Assembly (NCBI GenBank): GCA_028554795.2 | Contig: CM068824.1 | Span: forward strand, 158,236,289 to 158,300,288 | DNA: 64,000 nucleotides | Direction: 5' to 3' | Origin: Sinohyriopsis cumingii | Lineage: Eukaryota > Mollusca > Bivalvia > Unionida > Unionidae | Shown here: one piece after another, positions 43,201-53,381 of the stretch | Numbering within the stretch: position 1 is the first letter of the stretch | Layout of the letters: the number at the start of each line of letters is the position of its first letter | Program-made: the position numbers and the translations under genes | Notes under the pieces: model-generated | The model's database searches: none | Seen by the model: the letters and a program-made list of their open reading frames with translations, nothing else | What the model was told of the DNA's origin: nothing

Positions 43201-43960
43201 GTTTACGAAGCTGAGTGTGATGATGTACCGGTGGCCTAGTGGTTAGAGCGTCCCACTCGGAAGCGGGAGGTCGTGGGTTCGAACCGCTTCTGAGTCATAT
43301 GAAAGACTTACAAAAATGGTACCTACAGCTGCCTCGCTTGGCGCTTAGCGTTAAGAGGTTAGTGTTAGTGCTGGTGGGCCTGGTGTCAGGATAATGTGTC
43401 TCGGTGGGACGTTATGCTACATGTCTACGGCATGATGCCCCAGTGCTAGACATCACTATAAACTGCCACACTGCAGACATCGTAGGGATATGACTGAAAC
43501 ATTGTTAAAGCAAAGTTAAAAATCCTAATCACACACACACACGTATACCAAGATATTTATGATAACCGACACTTGTTTGATCTTTCAGACTACCCTCGCA
43601 ATAGTAAAGTTTATGATGATACAAATAAAAAGGTTATTGGTAAGTTTAAGAATGAGGAGACAAATTCGTTGATTATAAAATATTTTATCGGACTGCGTAG
43701 TAAAATGTATTCTATACTACTAGACAATACTAAAGTAATACAAAGCAAAGGGTTTGCCTCGTGTTTATGTTTAAACATTTATCGGATTCGATGATTTTAA
43801 ATATGCGCTTGATGGGATGTTAGCTTTATAAGAGCAATGGCAATGCGAACAAATCGTCATAAACTTGAAACAGATGTTATAATAAAAAGTGGTTTAAGTA
43901 ATTTTGATGACAAACGTTATTGTGAAAAATTGAGTAGATACATTTGTTTTCGTTTATTAT
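40260..43960 (+). pseudogene. Protein-primed family-B DNA polymerase of element 2, broken and SINE-interrupted
   Basis: The N-terminal region has DNYFQWAIPSAIFPAETNTD and a Cys/His finger-like YFCYRCLNGCADNETLQKHL. The exonuclease part has GHYRGAAHDSCNLKFHAPNF and LHNFRGYDSHSIVKAL. The TPR/palm part has KTEVLLLLLADVFESFREVS, then GLDPCWYYSAPGLSWNALL. Motif C is TDTDSLVYE near 43187-43213. A SINE occupies 43230-43542, directly after motif C, and the frame resumes with YDNRHLFDLSDYPRNSKVYD. This polymerase replicates linear genomes with terminal proteins. It is of the classical Polinton type, unlike element 1. Confidence 0.88.
43230..43542 (+). mobile_element. tRNA-derived SINE inserted in the polymerase pseudogene
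   Basis: The head GGTGGCCTAGTGGTTAGAGC carries an A box, and GGTTCGAACC carries a B box of the RNA polymerase III promoter. A non-tRNA body follows (CTGCCTCGCTTGGCGCTTAG onward) and the unit ends in (CA)n. GTACC before and GTATACC after resemble an imperfect target duplication. The body resembles a bivalve SINE family from memory. It is not a functional tRNA gene, since the 3-prime half is replaced by the body. Confidence 0.85.
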
Positions 43961-44079
43961 CAAAATGACTCAAATAAACATATAATCGATATTATTTTTT
44001 CCGACTACGACATAGAAGCAATTATTGTAAAATCGCTATAACAATCTTTAAATACATTTTATCTAAACTTAATAAAATA

Positions 44080-44562
44080 ATGTTTGAAAATTTAATAAAA
44101 TCAAATGGAAGCAGCAGCAAAGTTAAAATATTAACAATCGATGGTCAACCATTAACAATCGATGATCAACCATTAACAATCGATGGTCAACCATTAATAA
44201 TCGATGGTCAACCATTAATAATCGATGGTCAACCATTAACAATCGAGTTCACTGATGATCTTTCTGGTATTTGTTTTGCAAAATTTGATACAGTAAAATT
44301 CTCGCTAATAAAATTCGACGACAGTAAATACTTTAATTATGTTGAGCAATTAAGTGATGAATTAATTTCACGGTATGATAACTTTCTATGTCCGATAAGT
44401 CAACAAAACTATACAAAACTAACTAGTGACCTTAATAAATCAAAAGTATTAGCGGTTGACAACAAATATTACATCAACAGGACAGCAATTATATATTTAT
44501 TCAAATGTCATCGCAAGGTAAGTGGACGAAAACAATTCTCAGTATCTCATCATGATAATTAA
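44080..44562 (+). CDS. Unknown protein with TIDGQPL heptapeptide repeats
   Basis: A 160-residue frame starting MFENLIKSNGSSSKVKIL. Residues 19-55 contain six near-identical 7-residue repeats (LTIDGQP/LIIDGQP) coded by a 21-bp tandem DNA repeat. The rest has FDTVKFSLIKFDDSKYF and CPISQQNYTKLTSDL. A Cys and repeats aside, no motif is recognised. The start is preceded by TTAATAAAATA. It follows the polymerase and is the only frame longer than 150 residues that is uninterrupted in element 2. Confidence 0.45.
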   Translation: MFENLIKSNGSSSKVKILTIDGQPLTIDDQPLTIDGQPLIIDGQPLIIDGQPLTIEFTDDLSGICFAKFDTVKFSLIKFDDSKYFNYVEQLSDELISRYDNFLCPISQQNYTKLTSDLNKSKVLAVDNKYYINRTAIIYLFKCHRKVSGRKQFSVSHHDN

Positions 44563-44599
44563 TTATTTCTTATGTCAACGGTTGACACTTAAACAATTG

Positions 44600-45107
44600 G
44601 TGAAGAAGTATTATAAAAACAAAACAAATGTTAGTGATAGTTAAATTTTATCTAAACTTTATAAATATTATTTGTTTTTTCCTCATTTTCTTACCTTATA
44701 CATCGTTTCATTCATTAATTTAAAAAAAAATTATCGAGTTCATTTAGCCTTAACAATTGTGGAAATATTAATTCATACATTTTATTGTAAAATCTTGAAT
44801 ACTCTTTTTTTATTCTTCGACATGTAAATTTCCAAATATATGACATAATCCTCATCATCATATTATTATTATTCATCGTTAATTTCATCGCGATATCTTC
44901 TATCGTACTCTGTTCTTATTCTTTTTTACTTCGCGTTCTTTTCTTATTTCTTCATCACGTTCTCTCATCATTTCTTCTGCTCTTTTCTTTCTGCACGTTC
45001 ATTGTCATTATAATTCTTCCCTCTTATCTTGCCCTTTCAGCACGGTCTCTTCACATTGTAAGTCTTTCATCTTCGGTCATTGTGGTTGTTTGTTCTTTGG
45101 TATTCAT
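44600..45107 (-). pseudogene. Charged helical protein at the right end of element 2, broken
   Basis: Starts at ATG 45105-45107 (MNTKEQTTTMTEDERLTM), preceded by TATATTATATAAA, then runs through frame changes into RAERKRAEEMMRERDEE and IRKEREVKKNKN, a strongly charged helix. No function is recognised. The promoter-like context supports it as a real decayed gene. Confidence 0.45.
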
Positions 45108-45179
45108 TTTATATAATATACACTTAATCTATAATCTGAAAATCACTTTCATATCAATTTAATAAACAAAAAGGTAAGT

Positions 45180-45420
45180 GGACGAGTAATTATAAAACAA
45201 AAAATAGAAGTAGAAACAAAATTGTTTTGAGCTAGAAACCTGGTACATTAAATTTGATTTAGCGAGACATATATAGTAGATGATTGAAAAAATGTAAAGA
45301 ACAATTGAAGATAGAGGCCTCTTTTGACCTAATACTATTTTTTTTATCGAGACATATATCGTTGAGCCAGAAACCTGGTATACTAATACAACTTCTAGGT
45401 GGCGGTTTACTATACAGTTT
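45180..45420. repeat. Partial direct duplication beside element 2
   Basis: GAGCTAGAAACCTGGTACA (about 45231) and GAGCCAGAAACCTGGTATA (about 45364), together with GCGAGACATATAT and TCGAGACATATAT, form two diverged copies about 130 bp apart. Confidence 0.5.
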
Positions 45421-46078
45421 CGGATATTATCCATACGCTGACAAACTCTGGGGTCACGTCCGTATGTTAATATTAACAAAATAATTTCAAACACATGCTT
45501 CGTTCCTTTGTTTCTTTTCATGATTTGTTGAAGTCATTCTAATCTCTAGATTGTTATTTAAACTGAGTTCAAATCTCAAGCAAACAAAATGCCTTGACAT
45601 GTGTTTTAGCATAACGTAAAATTCATAGTGTTCATTTGAGCACTTCCGATGTCAAATTTCAAAGGTAGTTAGTGTTGCACGTTGTTAAGCTCTTCAATTT
45701 CGTAGGTAAATAAATTTTGCATATAGTCCCATAATCCCATAGTGCCTTAAAAGAAGAGATCGGTTTTGAAAAACTTGTGAAGGTTGGAGTGACTCTTAAC
45801 TTGGGGTGATCATGTCTTCTTCTACGCTAACTTCAATTTGAATTTCAGTTCTGATGGATACACCGGTATTCTCTTCTGACAGAGTTTGGTACTTAAAATG
45901 TGAATGTTTTGATGAATTTAATACCATGGGTCAGAAGAAGAATTTTAGTTATCATTCACATAAAAAGGTCAGTACAATCTGAATGGACGCTGAAAAATTT
46001 GTATCAAATAGTGTCCAATACCGTTGGTCTCCGCTACCAATAATATTAGAAAAAAAGGCGCAAACTAGTCATGTAGAT
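45421..46078. other. Gene-free stretch
   Basis: No supportable gene or repeat between element 2 and the next SINE. Confidence 0.5.
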
Positions 46079-46303
46079 GCCGCGGGCAGCCGAGTGGTAT
46101 AAAGCTCTCGCCTTTACCAATATATCCATCTCACCTCTAACCGCGTTGGTTCGAGTATGTGGCTCGACTAATGTGGGTATTTGAAAAAGCTTGCCAATAA
46201 CTTCCAGTGGCTCGGTGGTTCTCCCGGGGCTTTCCCTTGTTCTTCCTCCACCGGTTGTACTTGCCGCCATTTTGTGCTGAAAAGTGGCGTTAAGACCAAA
46301 AAA
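46079..46303 (+). mobile_element. tRNA-derived SINE, second family (copy 1)
   Basis: A tRNA-like head (GCAGCCGAGTGGTATAAAGC as A box; GGTTCGAGT as B box) is followed by a body with GGTTCTCCCGGGGCTTTCCC and the tail TGCTGAAAAGTGGCGTTAAG. The same body and tail occur at 56681-56868 and 62311-62401. Confidence 0.82.
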
Positions 46304-46824
46304 AGTGACCTATGTAAGGTAGTAAAAGTAATCAATTAGGACCTGCATATTCAAGTTAGCATATCTAGTAAAAGTTAGCAACATAAGTCTAAAACGTCAA
46401 CAAGACCTGAAATGTAATAGACACATATTTGAGTAAAGCCATGAAAAAAACACCGACTTACAACCGCATCCATATAATTAATGAGGAGCGGGGGAGGGGA
46501 CATGTAGTGGTCAGCTATTAAGTTTTACGTATGTACGCCAAAATATGTTTAGAGGTGAAGTCCGGACGGGTCGGGAACTAGTGCCCACCCCCTTGCCCCT
46601 ACGTGCGGGAGCCCATGCCGATATAGGAATTGTAACAAAGCTATATAGTACTAAGAATTTGTCAACAGTAGTACCACATATATACTATAGTGTTCAAAGG
46701 AGTCTCCCTTCAAGATGAGCCATAATATTTTAGTGTATTGCGAATCTTGAAGAAAGCAAATCTCATAGATAGCACCATCTAAATGTGTTAGCTGAGTGCT
46801 GGTGACTATTAAAGGTTTACTTAC

Positions 46825-46894
46825 ATTGCGTTGTCTGTCAAATGTCACTTCTTGGAACCCTGATGCTGATCGCTGTTGCTGTATAGGTCTTTTG
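46825..46894 (-). other. Candidate spliced exon (70 bp)
   Basis: On the minus strand TTGTCTTTAG precedes and GTAAGT follows a 70-bp stretch encoding KRPIQQQRSASGFQEVTFDR in one frame. It looks like a cytoplasmic-tail exon with good splice signals. Without flanking exons or transcripts I cannot confirm it. It is downstream of, and on the same strand as, the PAN-domain gene. Confidence 0.25.
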
Positions 46895-47171
46895 CTAAAG
46901 ACAATGAGCCAGAAGAAATAAAATTTATACAAAAATGGTCTCATATTAACTAGTTCACGTAGAAAACATAGCTTGTTCCCACGAATACCTATCAAGGACA
47001 AATATAACCATTCTTTCACAGTAAAAGACACGTGACTACATTAAAATGCAGGTGGAATGCTAAAATGAAGGTCAAAAAATTCGCAACAAAAGTAGTGCTA
47101 TAAAATATTTTTAGTTTTTACACAATATATTTATAAGCCATCTGCAAGTATGTGAAAGTAAAATTTTCGTA

Positions 47172-47779
47172 TGTTATGTATATTTGATTTAATATAAATG
47201 ACTGTAAGTTTTAATTTTTTTTTATCTCATTGCACATCAAAGGAATGTAATTGTGTCTACTAGGAATTTGATTTTTTTCCAGAAACTAGTTTGACCTGAA
47301 TGTTTTGTCGAAAACACCTACAAATAGAACTTTGTATCCTTATGCTGACCTTATTCCTTCTAAAAGATTTTTAACAAATTCCTAAAAATATTTAAGTGCT
47401 CTTACAGAATTCTTGGACAAAGATATTTCTTGAACTTTTATTCGGAAATTCAAACATCGGGTTACTATTGTCTGTGAAACAACAAAGAACCGTAGACAAT
47501 ACAGCACTATACCGGCTATAGAATATGTCATCCCTTTTATTTTGAATATTTCGTCAGGAATCGAACTTGAATTCATTAGAACATTTCATTACTAGGACTT
47601 CTAAAATTTAATTCATGGATTAAACTTGGATTATTTTTGGATTTGATTTCTTAAACCCGTAAGTTTTTCTTTCGTTTTTACAGTGTTTTCCAGGGAAATA
47701 AAATATTTGTTAAATGTTTCAAAGCTTGTTGTTTTTACTCTGTCTTTATTACCGTTTATTATAACCTGAACACGTAACA
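47172..47779 (+). repeat. 5-prime LTR
   Basis: Begins TGTTATGTATATTTGATTT and ends near CACGTAACA. Aligned with the 3-prime LTR, it lacks about 330 bp between GACCTTATTCC and CAGAATTCTTGGAC, where it holds only a short unrelated segment. Confidence 0.82.
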
Positions 47780-47907
47780 TAAGATGATGGGTTCCTCGTC
47801 CTCGGGATGTTTGAATTTTGCCTAAAATATTTCAGAAAACTTTCTTTTTTGAAATTTGAATTCTCCATGTTTTTGAAAACAAGTGAAATCGGCCAGCTTT
47901 TTCTAAA

Positions 47908-48773
47908 ATGCCATCCAGAGTGGAAATCTCTCTTTCAAGTCCTACCCAGGACCATATAGACCTTTTCAAAAAAGATGAATTAATTCAACCTGCCAGAAAA
48001 TATTATCTTTCTGAGTTAAATTCTTCCTTAACGAAGCAAAAAATAAAAAATATTTTGGACCAGTACTTGGTGAAAAAGAATGTTTTGGATAAAAGTGCTT
48101 TGATTTCGACCAGTAAGTCTGTATTCGACTCTGACATAAAAGTAAAGGAATTAGAATTAAAACACACGATGGAATTGGAGTTAAGGAAGCTGGATATTCA
48201 GGAAGACACACAGATGTTAATGCAGTTAGATAAGGACGAAAAAGAGAAAGAAAGACAAATGCAGTTACAAGAAAAACAAATGCAATTACAAGAAAAACAA
48301 ATGCAGTTTAAATCTGAGAAAGAGGAGAGAGCGACAAGAAGGAGAGAAAGGAAAGCAAAAGTAATTACAAAAAGAACAAATGCAAAAGGAAAAAGAATAA
48401 AGAGAGGGCATATCAATTTAGAATTAAAGAAATGGAGGTGGCAAGTGAAAAGCACATTACCACTTCAAATACAAATTTAAGTTTTGATGTTGCAAATAAT
48501 ATTAGGTTAGTGTCCCCTTTCGGAGAAAGAGAGGTAGCCAAATATTTTACTCCTTTTGAAAAACTTGCTGAAAATGTGAAATGGCCAAGGGAGTATTGGA
48601 CTCAGTTATTACAATGTGTACTCACTGATAAGGCTAGTGATATTTACAAATCACTGTCAGTTCACCAACGTGGTGACTATGATGTGGTTAAGGAATGCAT
48701 CTTAAGGGGTTATGAGTTAGTCCTTGAAGCTTATCGGCACAAATTCAGAAACTATAAAACACGGACAAACTAA
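47908..48773 (+). pseudogene. gag-like protein, first part
   Basis: Starts MPSRVEISLSSPTQDHIDLF and has a Gln/Lys-rich coiled coil containing two exact repeats of MQLQEKQ. It changes frame near 48440 into LVSPFGEREVAKYFTPFEKL, then WPREYWTQLLQCVLTDKA, a gag/SCAN-like capsid helix pattern. It encodes the particle shell of the retroelement. It is interrupted by a stop at 48773, with further decayed pieces downstream. Confidence 0.7.
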
Positions 48774-49313
48774 TGTCGAATTTGCTAGAGAAAAAAGCAG
48801 TTATTTGATAGATGGTGCTTAGCCAAGAAAGTTGAACAAGATTATGACAGTCTCAAACAATTTGTATTACTTGCAGAGTTCAAGAACTGTGTCCATAGTA
48901 AAATTATTGCTTGTCTTGACGAGCATAAGATCGAAACCTTGGAAAATGCTGATCGAGCTGCTGATGAGTATTCTTTAGATCACAAAGTTCCTTTTGTAAA
49001 TAAGACTTCCATACAGCAGTCCTCTGGCAGAAAAGTATTTCAGCTTAATATAATCCCTTCTAAATACCAAACTGGCACAAATTTCAAAAATCAAGATACA
49101 GATAAACTTGACCAAAGATCCTTGTCTCTTCCTACGTGAACCTATTGCAAGAAGAAGGGACACGTTATTTCTGATTACTACAAATTGTAGTATGGGCATC
49201 AGAATCAAGACAGACCTATTCCAAATGCTCTTATTTTTAAGAGGTAAAGGCCACGGTCATGTATTGAAAGCAATACATTTGTTGGGTCTAATAAACCACA
49301 GTCTGATTTTATT
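48774..49313 (+). pseudogene. gag C-terminal remnants with degenerate zinc knuckle
   Basis: Frames include TLENADRAADEYSLDHKVPF and, near 49140-49180, TYCKKKGHVISDYY, which looks like a CCHC knuckle that has lost its final Cys. Frames shift several times. Confidence 0.5.
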
Positions 49314-49610
49314 ATGGAGAATTATGAACCATTCATATCAAAGGGTTCTATATCACTCTTGGGTGATCCGGCCAATTGTATCCCTATTAAAATTTTAAGG
49401 GACACAGGGGCTTCTCAGAGTCTTGTATTGTCAGGTACTTTGCTTTTTTCTGAGAAGTCTTCTAATGAGAATGTTCTTATTCAGGGAGTACAGTGCGACT
49501 TTGTTAACATTCCTCTCCATTGTGTACATTTGTCATCAAAAATAGTCTCAGGATCCGTGACAGTCGGCACATTGTTAGTTTACCCGTTGAGGGCAGTCAT
49601 TTATTACTAG
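49314..49610 (+). pseudogene. Retroviral-type aspartic protease
   Basis: The frame contains IKILRDTGASQSLVLSGTLL with the catalytic Asp-Thr-Gly-Ala. The following flap-like region (VNIPLHCVHLSSKIVSGSVT) leads in another frame to SLPVEGSHLLLGKDLAGDKV, the hydrophobic-LLG-D end of the fold. It matures the polyprotein. Confidence 0.78.
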
Positions 49611-50039
49611 GCAAGGACCTAGCTGGAGACAAGGTTGTGGTTAATCCACTTGTAACCGATAAACGTTACCTGGATCAGAAAGTCGATCCAATTGAAAAAG
49701 AATTCCCTAATGTATTCCCAGCTTGTGCAGTTACCGGAGATATGGCAAAGAACTCTATTGAGAATGATGTTGATAAGGAAAGTATTCCTTTAGCTGACAC
49801 ATGTATTGGTCAGGCTTTTGATGAGGTCACTTTCACACCTTGTTCGGACCAATCAAAAGGTAGTGGTCACAGTGATCCTCTTTTAACCAATCGTTCTCTT
49901 TATTCTAATCAGGGTGACAAACAACAATCACTTGTCGTCGAACAGGAAAAAGATCCTGAAATCTACTGTTGTTTCAAAGAGCAATCAGTAAAAAAGAAGT
50001 CAATGAAGTACCACTCTGTTATTTCGTTAAAATGAAATT

Positions 50040-50760
50040 CTTATAAGAAAATGGAAACCTCCCGAGATACTTGCTGGTGACGAGTGGTTAGTGAACTATC
50101 AAATTGTAGTTCGGAAATCTTACAGACAGGAAATCCTTAGTCTGGCCCATGAAACTCATCTGGCTGGTCATTTAGGGATTAATAATACTTATCACAAAAT
50201 CTTTTATTTGCCAAAAATCAAAAGTGATGTATGTTAATACTGTAGATCTTGTCATACTTGTCAAATGTTAGGAAAACCCAATCATAAGACACGTAAGGTT
50301 CATCTACAACCTATTCCTGCATTTGACGAACCATTTATTGGTATTATGGTAGTTTCTGTTAGTCCCTTTCCTAAGACCAAGTCAGGTAACCAATATTTGT
50401 TGACCATAATGTGTGCGTCAACAAGGTTTCAGAGGCAATTCGTTTGAGGAATATTAAATCTAAAACAATAGTAAATGCTTTAGTAAAGTTTTTTACTCAA
50501 TTTGCCCTTCCCAGATCTGTCCAATCTGGTCAATGGTAAAATTTCAGGTCTGGAACTTTCCAGCCTATTATGCTTGAATTTGGCATCCCGTAATTCAAGT
50601 TAAAAGTGAAATTATGGTTTGGCAGAACTACAATGGAGAGAACTTTTGAGTCGGATAATAGAGTTCGGTCTCTCTTGCTCATCCTTCAAATTTGTCTTCA
50701 GATTTGATATTAGATATTAGGGCCCTTACAAAGTTAACAAGAAAAAAAATGAGTTAAATT
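50040..50760 (+). pseudogene. Integrase, located upstream of reverse transcriptase
   Basis: The zinc-binding HHCC part reads LAHETHLAGHLGINNTYHKI then CRSCHTCQMLGKPNHK. It is followed by the rve core start (PFPKTKSGNQYLLTIMCAST), and then IKSKTIVNALVKFFTQFALP and PRSVQS near the second catalytic region. The catalytic Asp residues are damaged. Its place before RT is the unusual feature of the element. Confidence 0.78.
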
Positions 50761-50939
50761 ATAATATTAGTGCTCATGTGAGCTAAATAAATTATCGGAG
50801 TACCAGTATCTTGAAAGAGATAGCCAGGTTATACATGCAATTAATTTAGATATACCTGTCCCATTCAGTGAAGATTTAAGTAAAGATTTGTACTGATGTT
50901 GGACAAACAAATCTTCAAATTTCAGAAATTATAAAGATC

Positions 50940-51700
50940 TGGACCAAAAACGTTCACATTTGCAAGAGCAAGAACGAAATGAACTTAAACAGTTATTAAT
51001 TGAATATGAACACTTATTTCCAGATGTTCCTACAAAATCAAACATACTTTTTCAATAACGTTAAAACTGTAATTTCCAAACCTTTGCAAAAACACTCGTA
51101 CAGGATGAACCCTCTTGAAAAGGAATACTTGATAAAAGAAATTCAGCCTTAGCTGGAGAATGATTTCATACAACCCAGTAAAAGTGTCTGAAGTTCACCC
51201 TGTATACTTGTTCCGAAACCAGATAAAACGTTCCGTATGTGCACTGATTATAGGAAGGTGAACATCGTGACACAACCAGATTCATTTCCATTACCAAGAA
51301 TCGAGGACTGTATTGATAAGATCGGAAATGCCAAGTAGGTTAACAAATTAGACCCTTCTGAAAGGATTTTGGTAAATTTCACTGACGGAAGAGCAAATGA
51401 AACTTCGACATTCTTGACTCCAGATGGACTTTATCAATATAAAGTTATGCCGTTTGGGATGAAAGGGTCGCCAAGTACTTTTCAACGTCTCATGCATATG
51501 ATTACCTCTGATATAGACAATTGGGATTAATGATGTCGTTATTTACTATGACACCTGGAAAGAACATTTAGCAACGATTCGGAAATTCTTTGACAGACTC
51601 ACAAATGCCAGTTTGACAATTTTTCTAAACGTGAGCTCTGTCGTAATAGTGTAAATTTTCTAGGACACATCGGGATCTTGGACAAGTTAAACCTATACAT
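50940..51700 (+). pseudogene. Reverse transcriptase, gypsy type
   Basis: Pieces include YRMNPLEKEYLIKEIQ, LVPKPDKTFRMCTDYRKVN, DSFPLPRIEDCIDKIGNAK, and LYQYKVMPFGMKGSPSTFQR. The YxDD box has degenerated (a NDVVIYYD-like remnant near 51530). Stops and shifts occur throughout. Confidence 0.82.
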
Positions 51701-51791
51701 GCTAACGTTAAGGCTATCTCTGAATTCCATGTGCCTGTTAATAAAAAGCAAATGATGCGATTGTTTAGGTATAGCTGGACACTATCAAAAA

Positions 51792-52322
51792 TTGTATTCC
51801 AATTTTTCTATAAGTGCTGAACACATGACAAATTTACTGAGTAAGAAAATCAAGTTTCTTTGGACTGAAAAATGTCAGGAGGCTTTTGATAAGTTAAAAG
51901 CCATACTTAAAAGAGCGTCAATTCTTAAAGCTCGACATTTCAACAAATCATTTAAATTGTCTGTTGATGCAAGTGATGTTGGGGTTGGAGCAGTATTAAT
52001 TCAAGAAGACGAAAATAGTGTTGATCATCTAATGTGCTATTTTTCTAAGACATTAAATAAGCATCAAAGAAATTATTCAAGAATCGAGAAGGAATGTTTA
52101 GCATTGATATTGGCATTACAACATTTTGAAGTTTACATTAGTTCATCTCCTTCCTCGATTATTGTTTTTAGTTACCACAAACCCCTTACTTTCATCGGCA
52201 AGATAAAAAATAAAAATCAGAGACACCTAAGGTGGAGTTTGTTGTTACAGGAATATAATATTGGCATCAGGCACATCAAGGGGAAAGATATTTTAATATC
52301 AGATGCACTTTTCAATGTATAG
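51792..52322 (+). pseudogene. Gypsy-type RNase H domain
   Basis: A 176-residue frame with KKIKFLWTEKCQEAFDKLKA (RT connection), KLSVDASDVGVGAVLIQEDE (first catalytic Asp), YSRIEKECLALILALQHFEV (catalytic Glu) and HIKGKDILISDALF at the end (final Asp). It ends 120 bp before the 3-prime LTR, with no integrase after it. Confidence 0.85.
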
Positions 52323-52433
52323 AAATGTATTATTACACATACACTGTGTATAATTTATAAGAGTTCTGTTTTACCTCATATATAATTAATATATGGTAAA
52401 ATGAAAGCGTTATCATATCAATCTTTCTTTTTG

Positions 52434-52444
52434 TATGGGGGAAG
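52434..52444 (+). promoter_or_regulatory. Polypurine tract
   Basis: ATGGGGGAAG lies directly before the TG start of the 3-prime LTR, as expected for the plus-strand primer. Confidence 0.7.
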
Positions 52445-53381
52445 TGTTATGTATATTTGATTTAATTTATATTTTATTAATTTAATTGCCCGTTGGTAAG
52501 TTTAATTTTTTTATTTCATTACATGTCAAAGTAATGGAATTTTGTTTACTAGGAACTTGATCTTTTTCCAGAAATTAGTTTAACCTGACTGTTTTGTCTA
52601 AAACACCTAAAAATAGAACTTTGTATGCTTCTGCTGTCCTTATTCCTGACCTTGTTTGAGAATCAATTAAACAAGCAATGTCATTTTTAAATTAATTCTT
52701 AATGTGTGAATGATAATAGTGAAATCGAGGCTGACTGAAACTACATGACTTTAGGCGTAAATACTTCTACGCTGTTCTCGAAATTCTGGAGGGTTAACCC
52801 TCATCCGTGGATATGTTTTGTGTCTCAAGTTACTGTATAACCTTTGTCTATAGAGAAATTAGTCAGTCGGGCTTCTAAACACTGGGGCGTAAGGTTTTTT
52901 GTTTTTTCTGTTGGGACCAGTTGAGATATATTCAAAATTTTGTTCAAATTATTTGGATTCTAAAATATTAATTCTTTTTCATGCAAATATTTGATTTCTC
53001 TTGCAGAATTCTTGGACAAAGACATATCTTGAAATTTTATTCGGAAATTCAAACATCGTGTTATTATTGTCTGTGGAACGACAAAGAACTGTAGACACTA
53101 CAGCACAATACTGGCTATAGTATACGTCACCACCTTTTATTTTGAATTTTTCGTCGGGACTCGAACTTGAATTCATTAGAACATTTTATTACTAGGACTT
53201 CTAAAATTTAATTCATAGACTATTCTTTGATTATTTCTGGATTTGATTTCTTAAAACCGAAAGTTCTGTTTTTTATTTTTACAGTGTTTTTCCAGGGATA
53301 TAAACTATTTGTTAAACGTTTCAAAACTTGTTGTTTTCACTCTTTCTTTGTTACTATTTATTAGAACCTAAACACGTGACA
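52445..53381 (+). repeat. 3-prime LTR
   Basis: Begins TGTTATGTATATTTGATTT and ends CACGTGACA. It is 937 bp against 608 bp for the 5-prime copy. Similarity extends over both flanks of the extra segment (about 52645-53000). Confidence 0.82.

Larger units (their letters stand above)
31789..45110. mobile_element. Polinton/Maverick element 2, heavily degraded
   Basis: A 13-kb run of broken genes in Polinton arrangement: fibre genes (minus), then ATPase, structural protein, vertex-like protein, pVI-like, major capsid, pX-like, protease, phospholipase A2, integrase, protein-primed polymerase B and a repeat protein (plus), with a charged helical protein (minus) at the far end. I looked for terminal inverted repeats near 31.2-31.8 and 45.1-45.6 kb and found none. 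The ends given are those of the outermost recognisable genes. All large genes carry many stops and frameshifts. Confidence 0.88.
47172..53381 (+). mobile_element. Degenerate LTR retrotransposon with Gmr1-like domain order
   Basis: Two related long terminal repeats (47172-47779 and 52445-53381) flank gag, aspartic protease, zinc-binding/core integrase, reverse transcriptase and RNase H, in that order. RT and RNase H are Ty3/gypsy type, yet the integrase precedes RT as in Ty1/copia. This combination is known as the Gmr1-like group. All genes are broken. I could not identify a matching target duplication. Confidence 0.85.

Noticed and set aside
43230..43305. tRNA gene
   Set aside because: A and B boxes are present but the sequence continues into a SINE body with a (CA)n end and does not close an acceptor stem.
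31789..45110. Terminal inverted repeats for element 2
   Set aside because: I compared the flanks by eye at 31.2-31.8 and 45.1-45.6 kb and found no convincing inverted match. Borders are therefore set by genes only.
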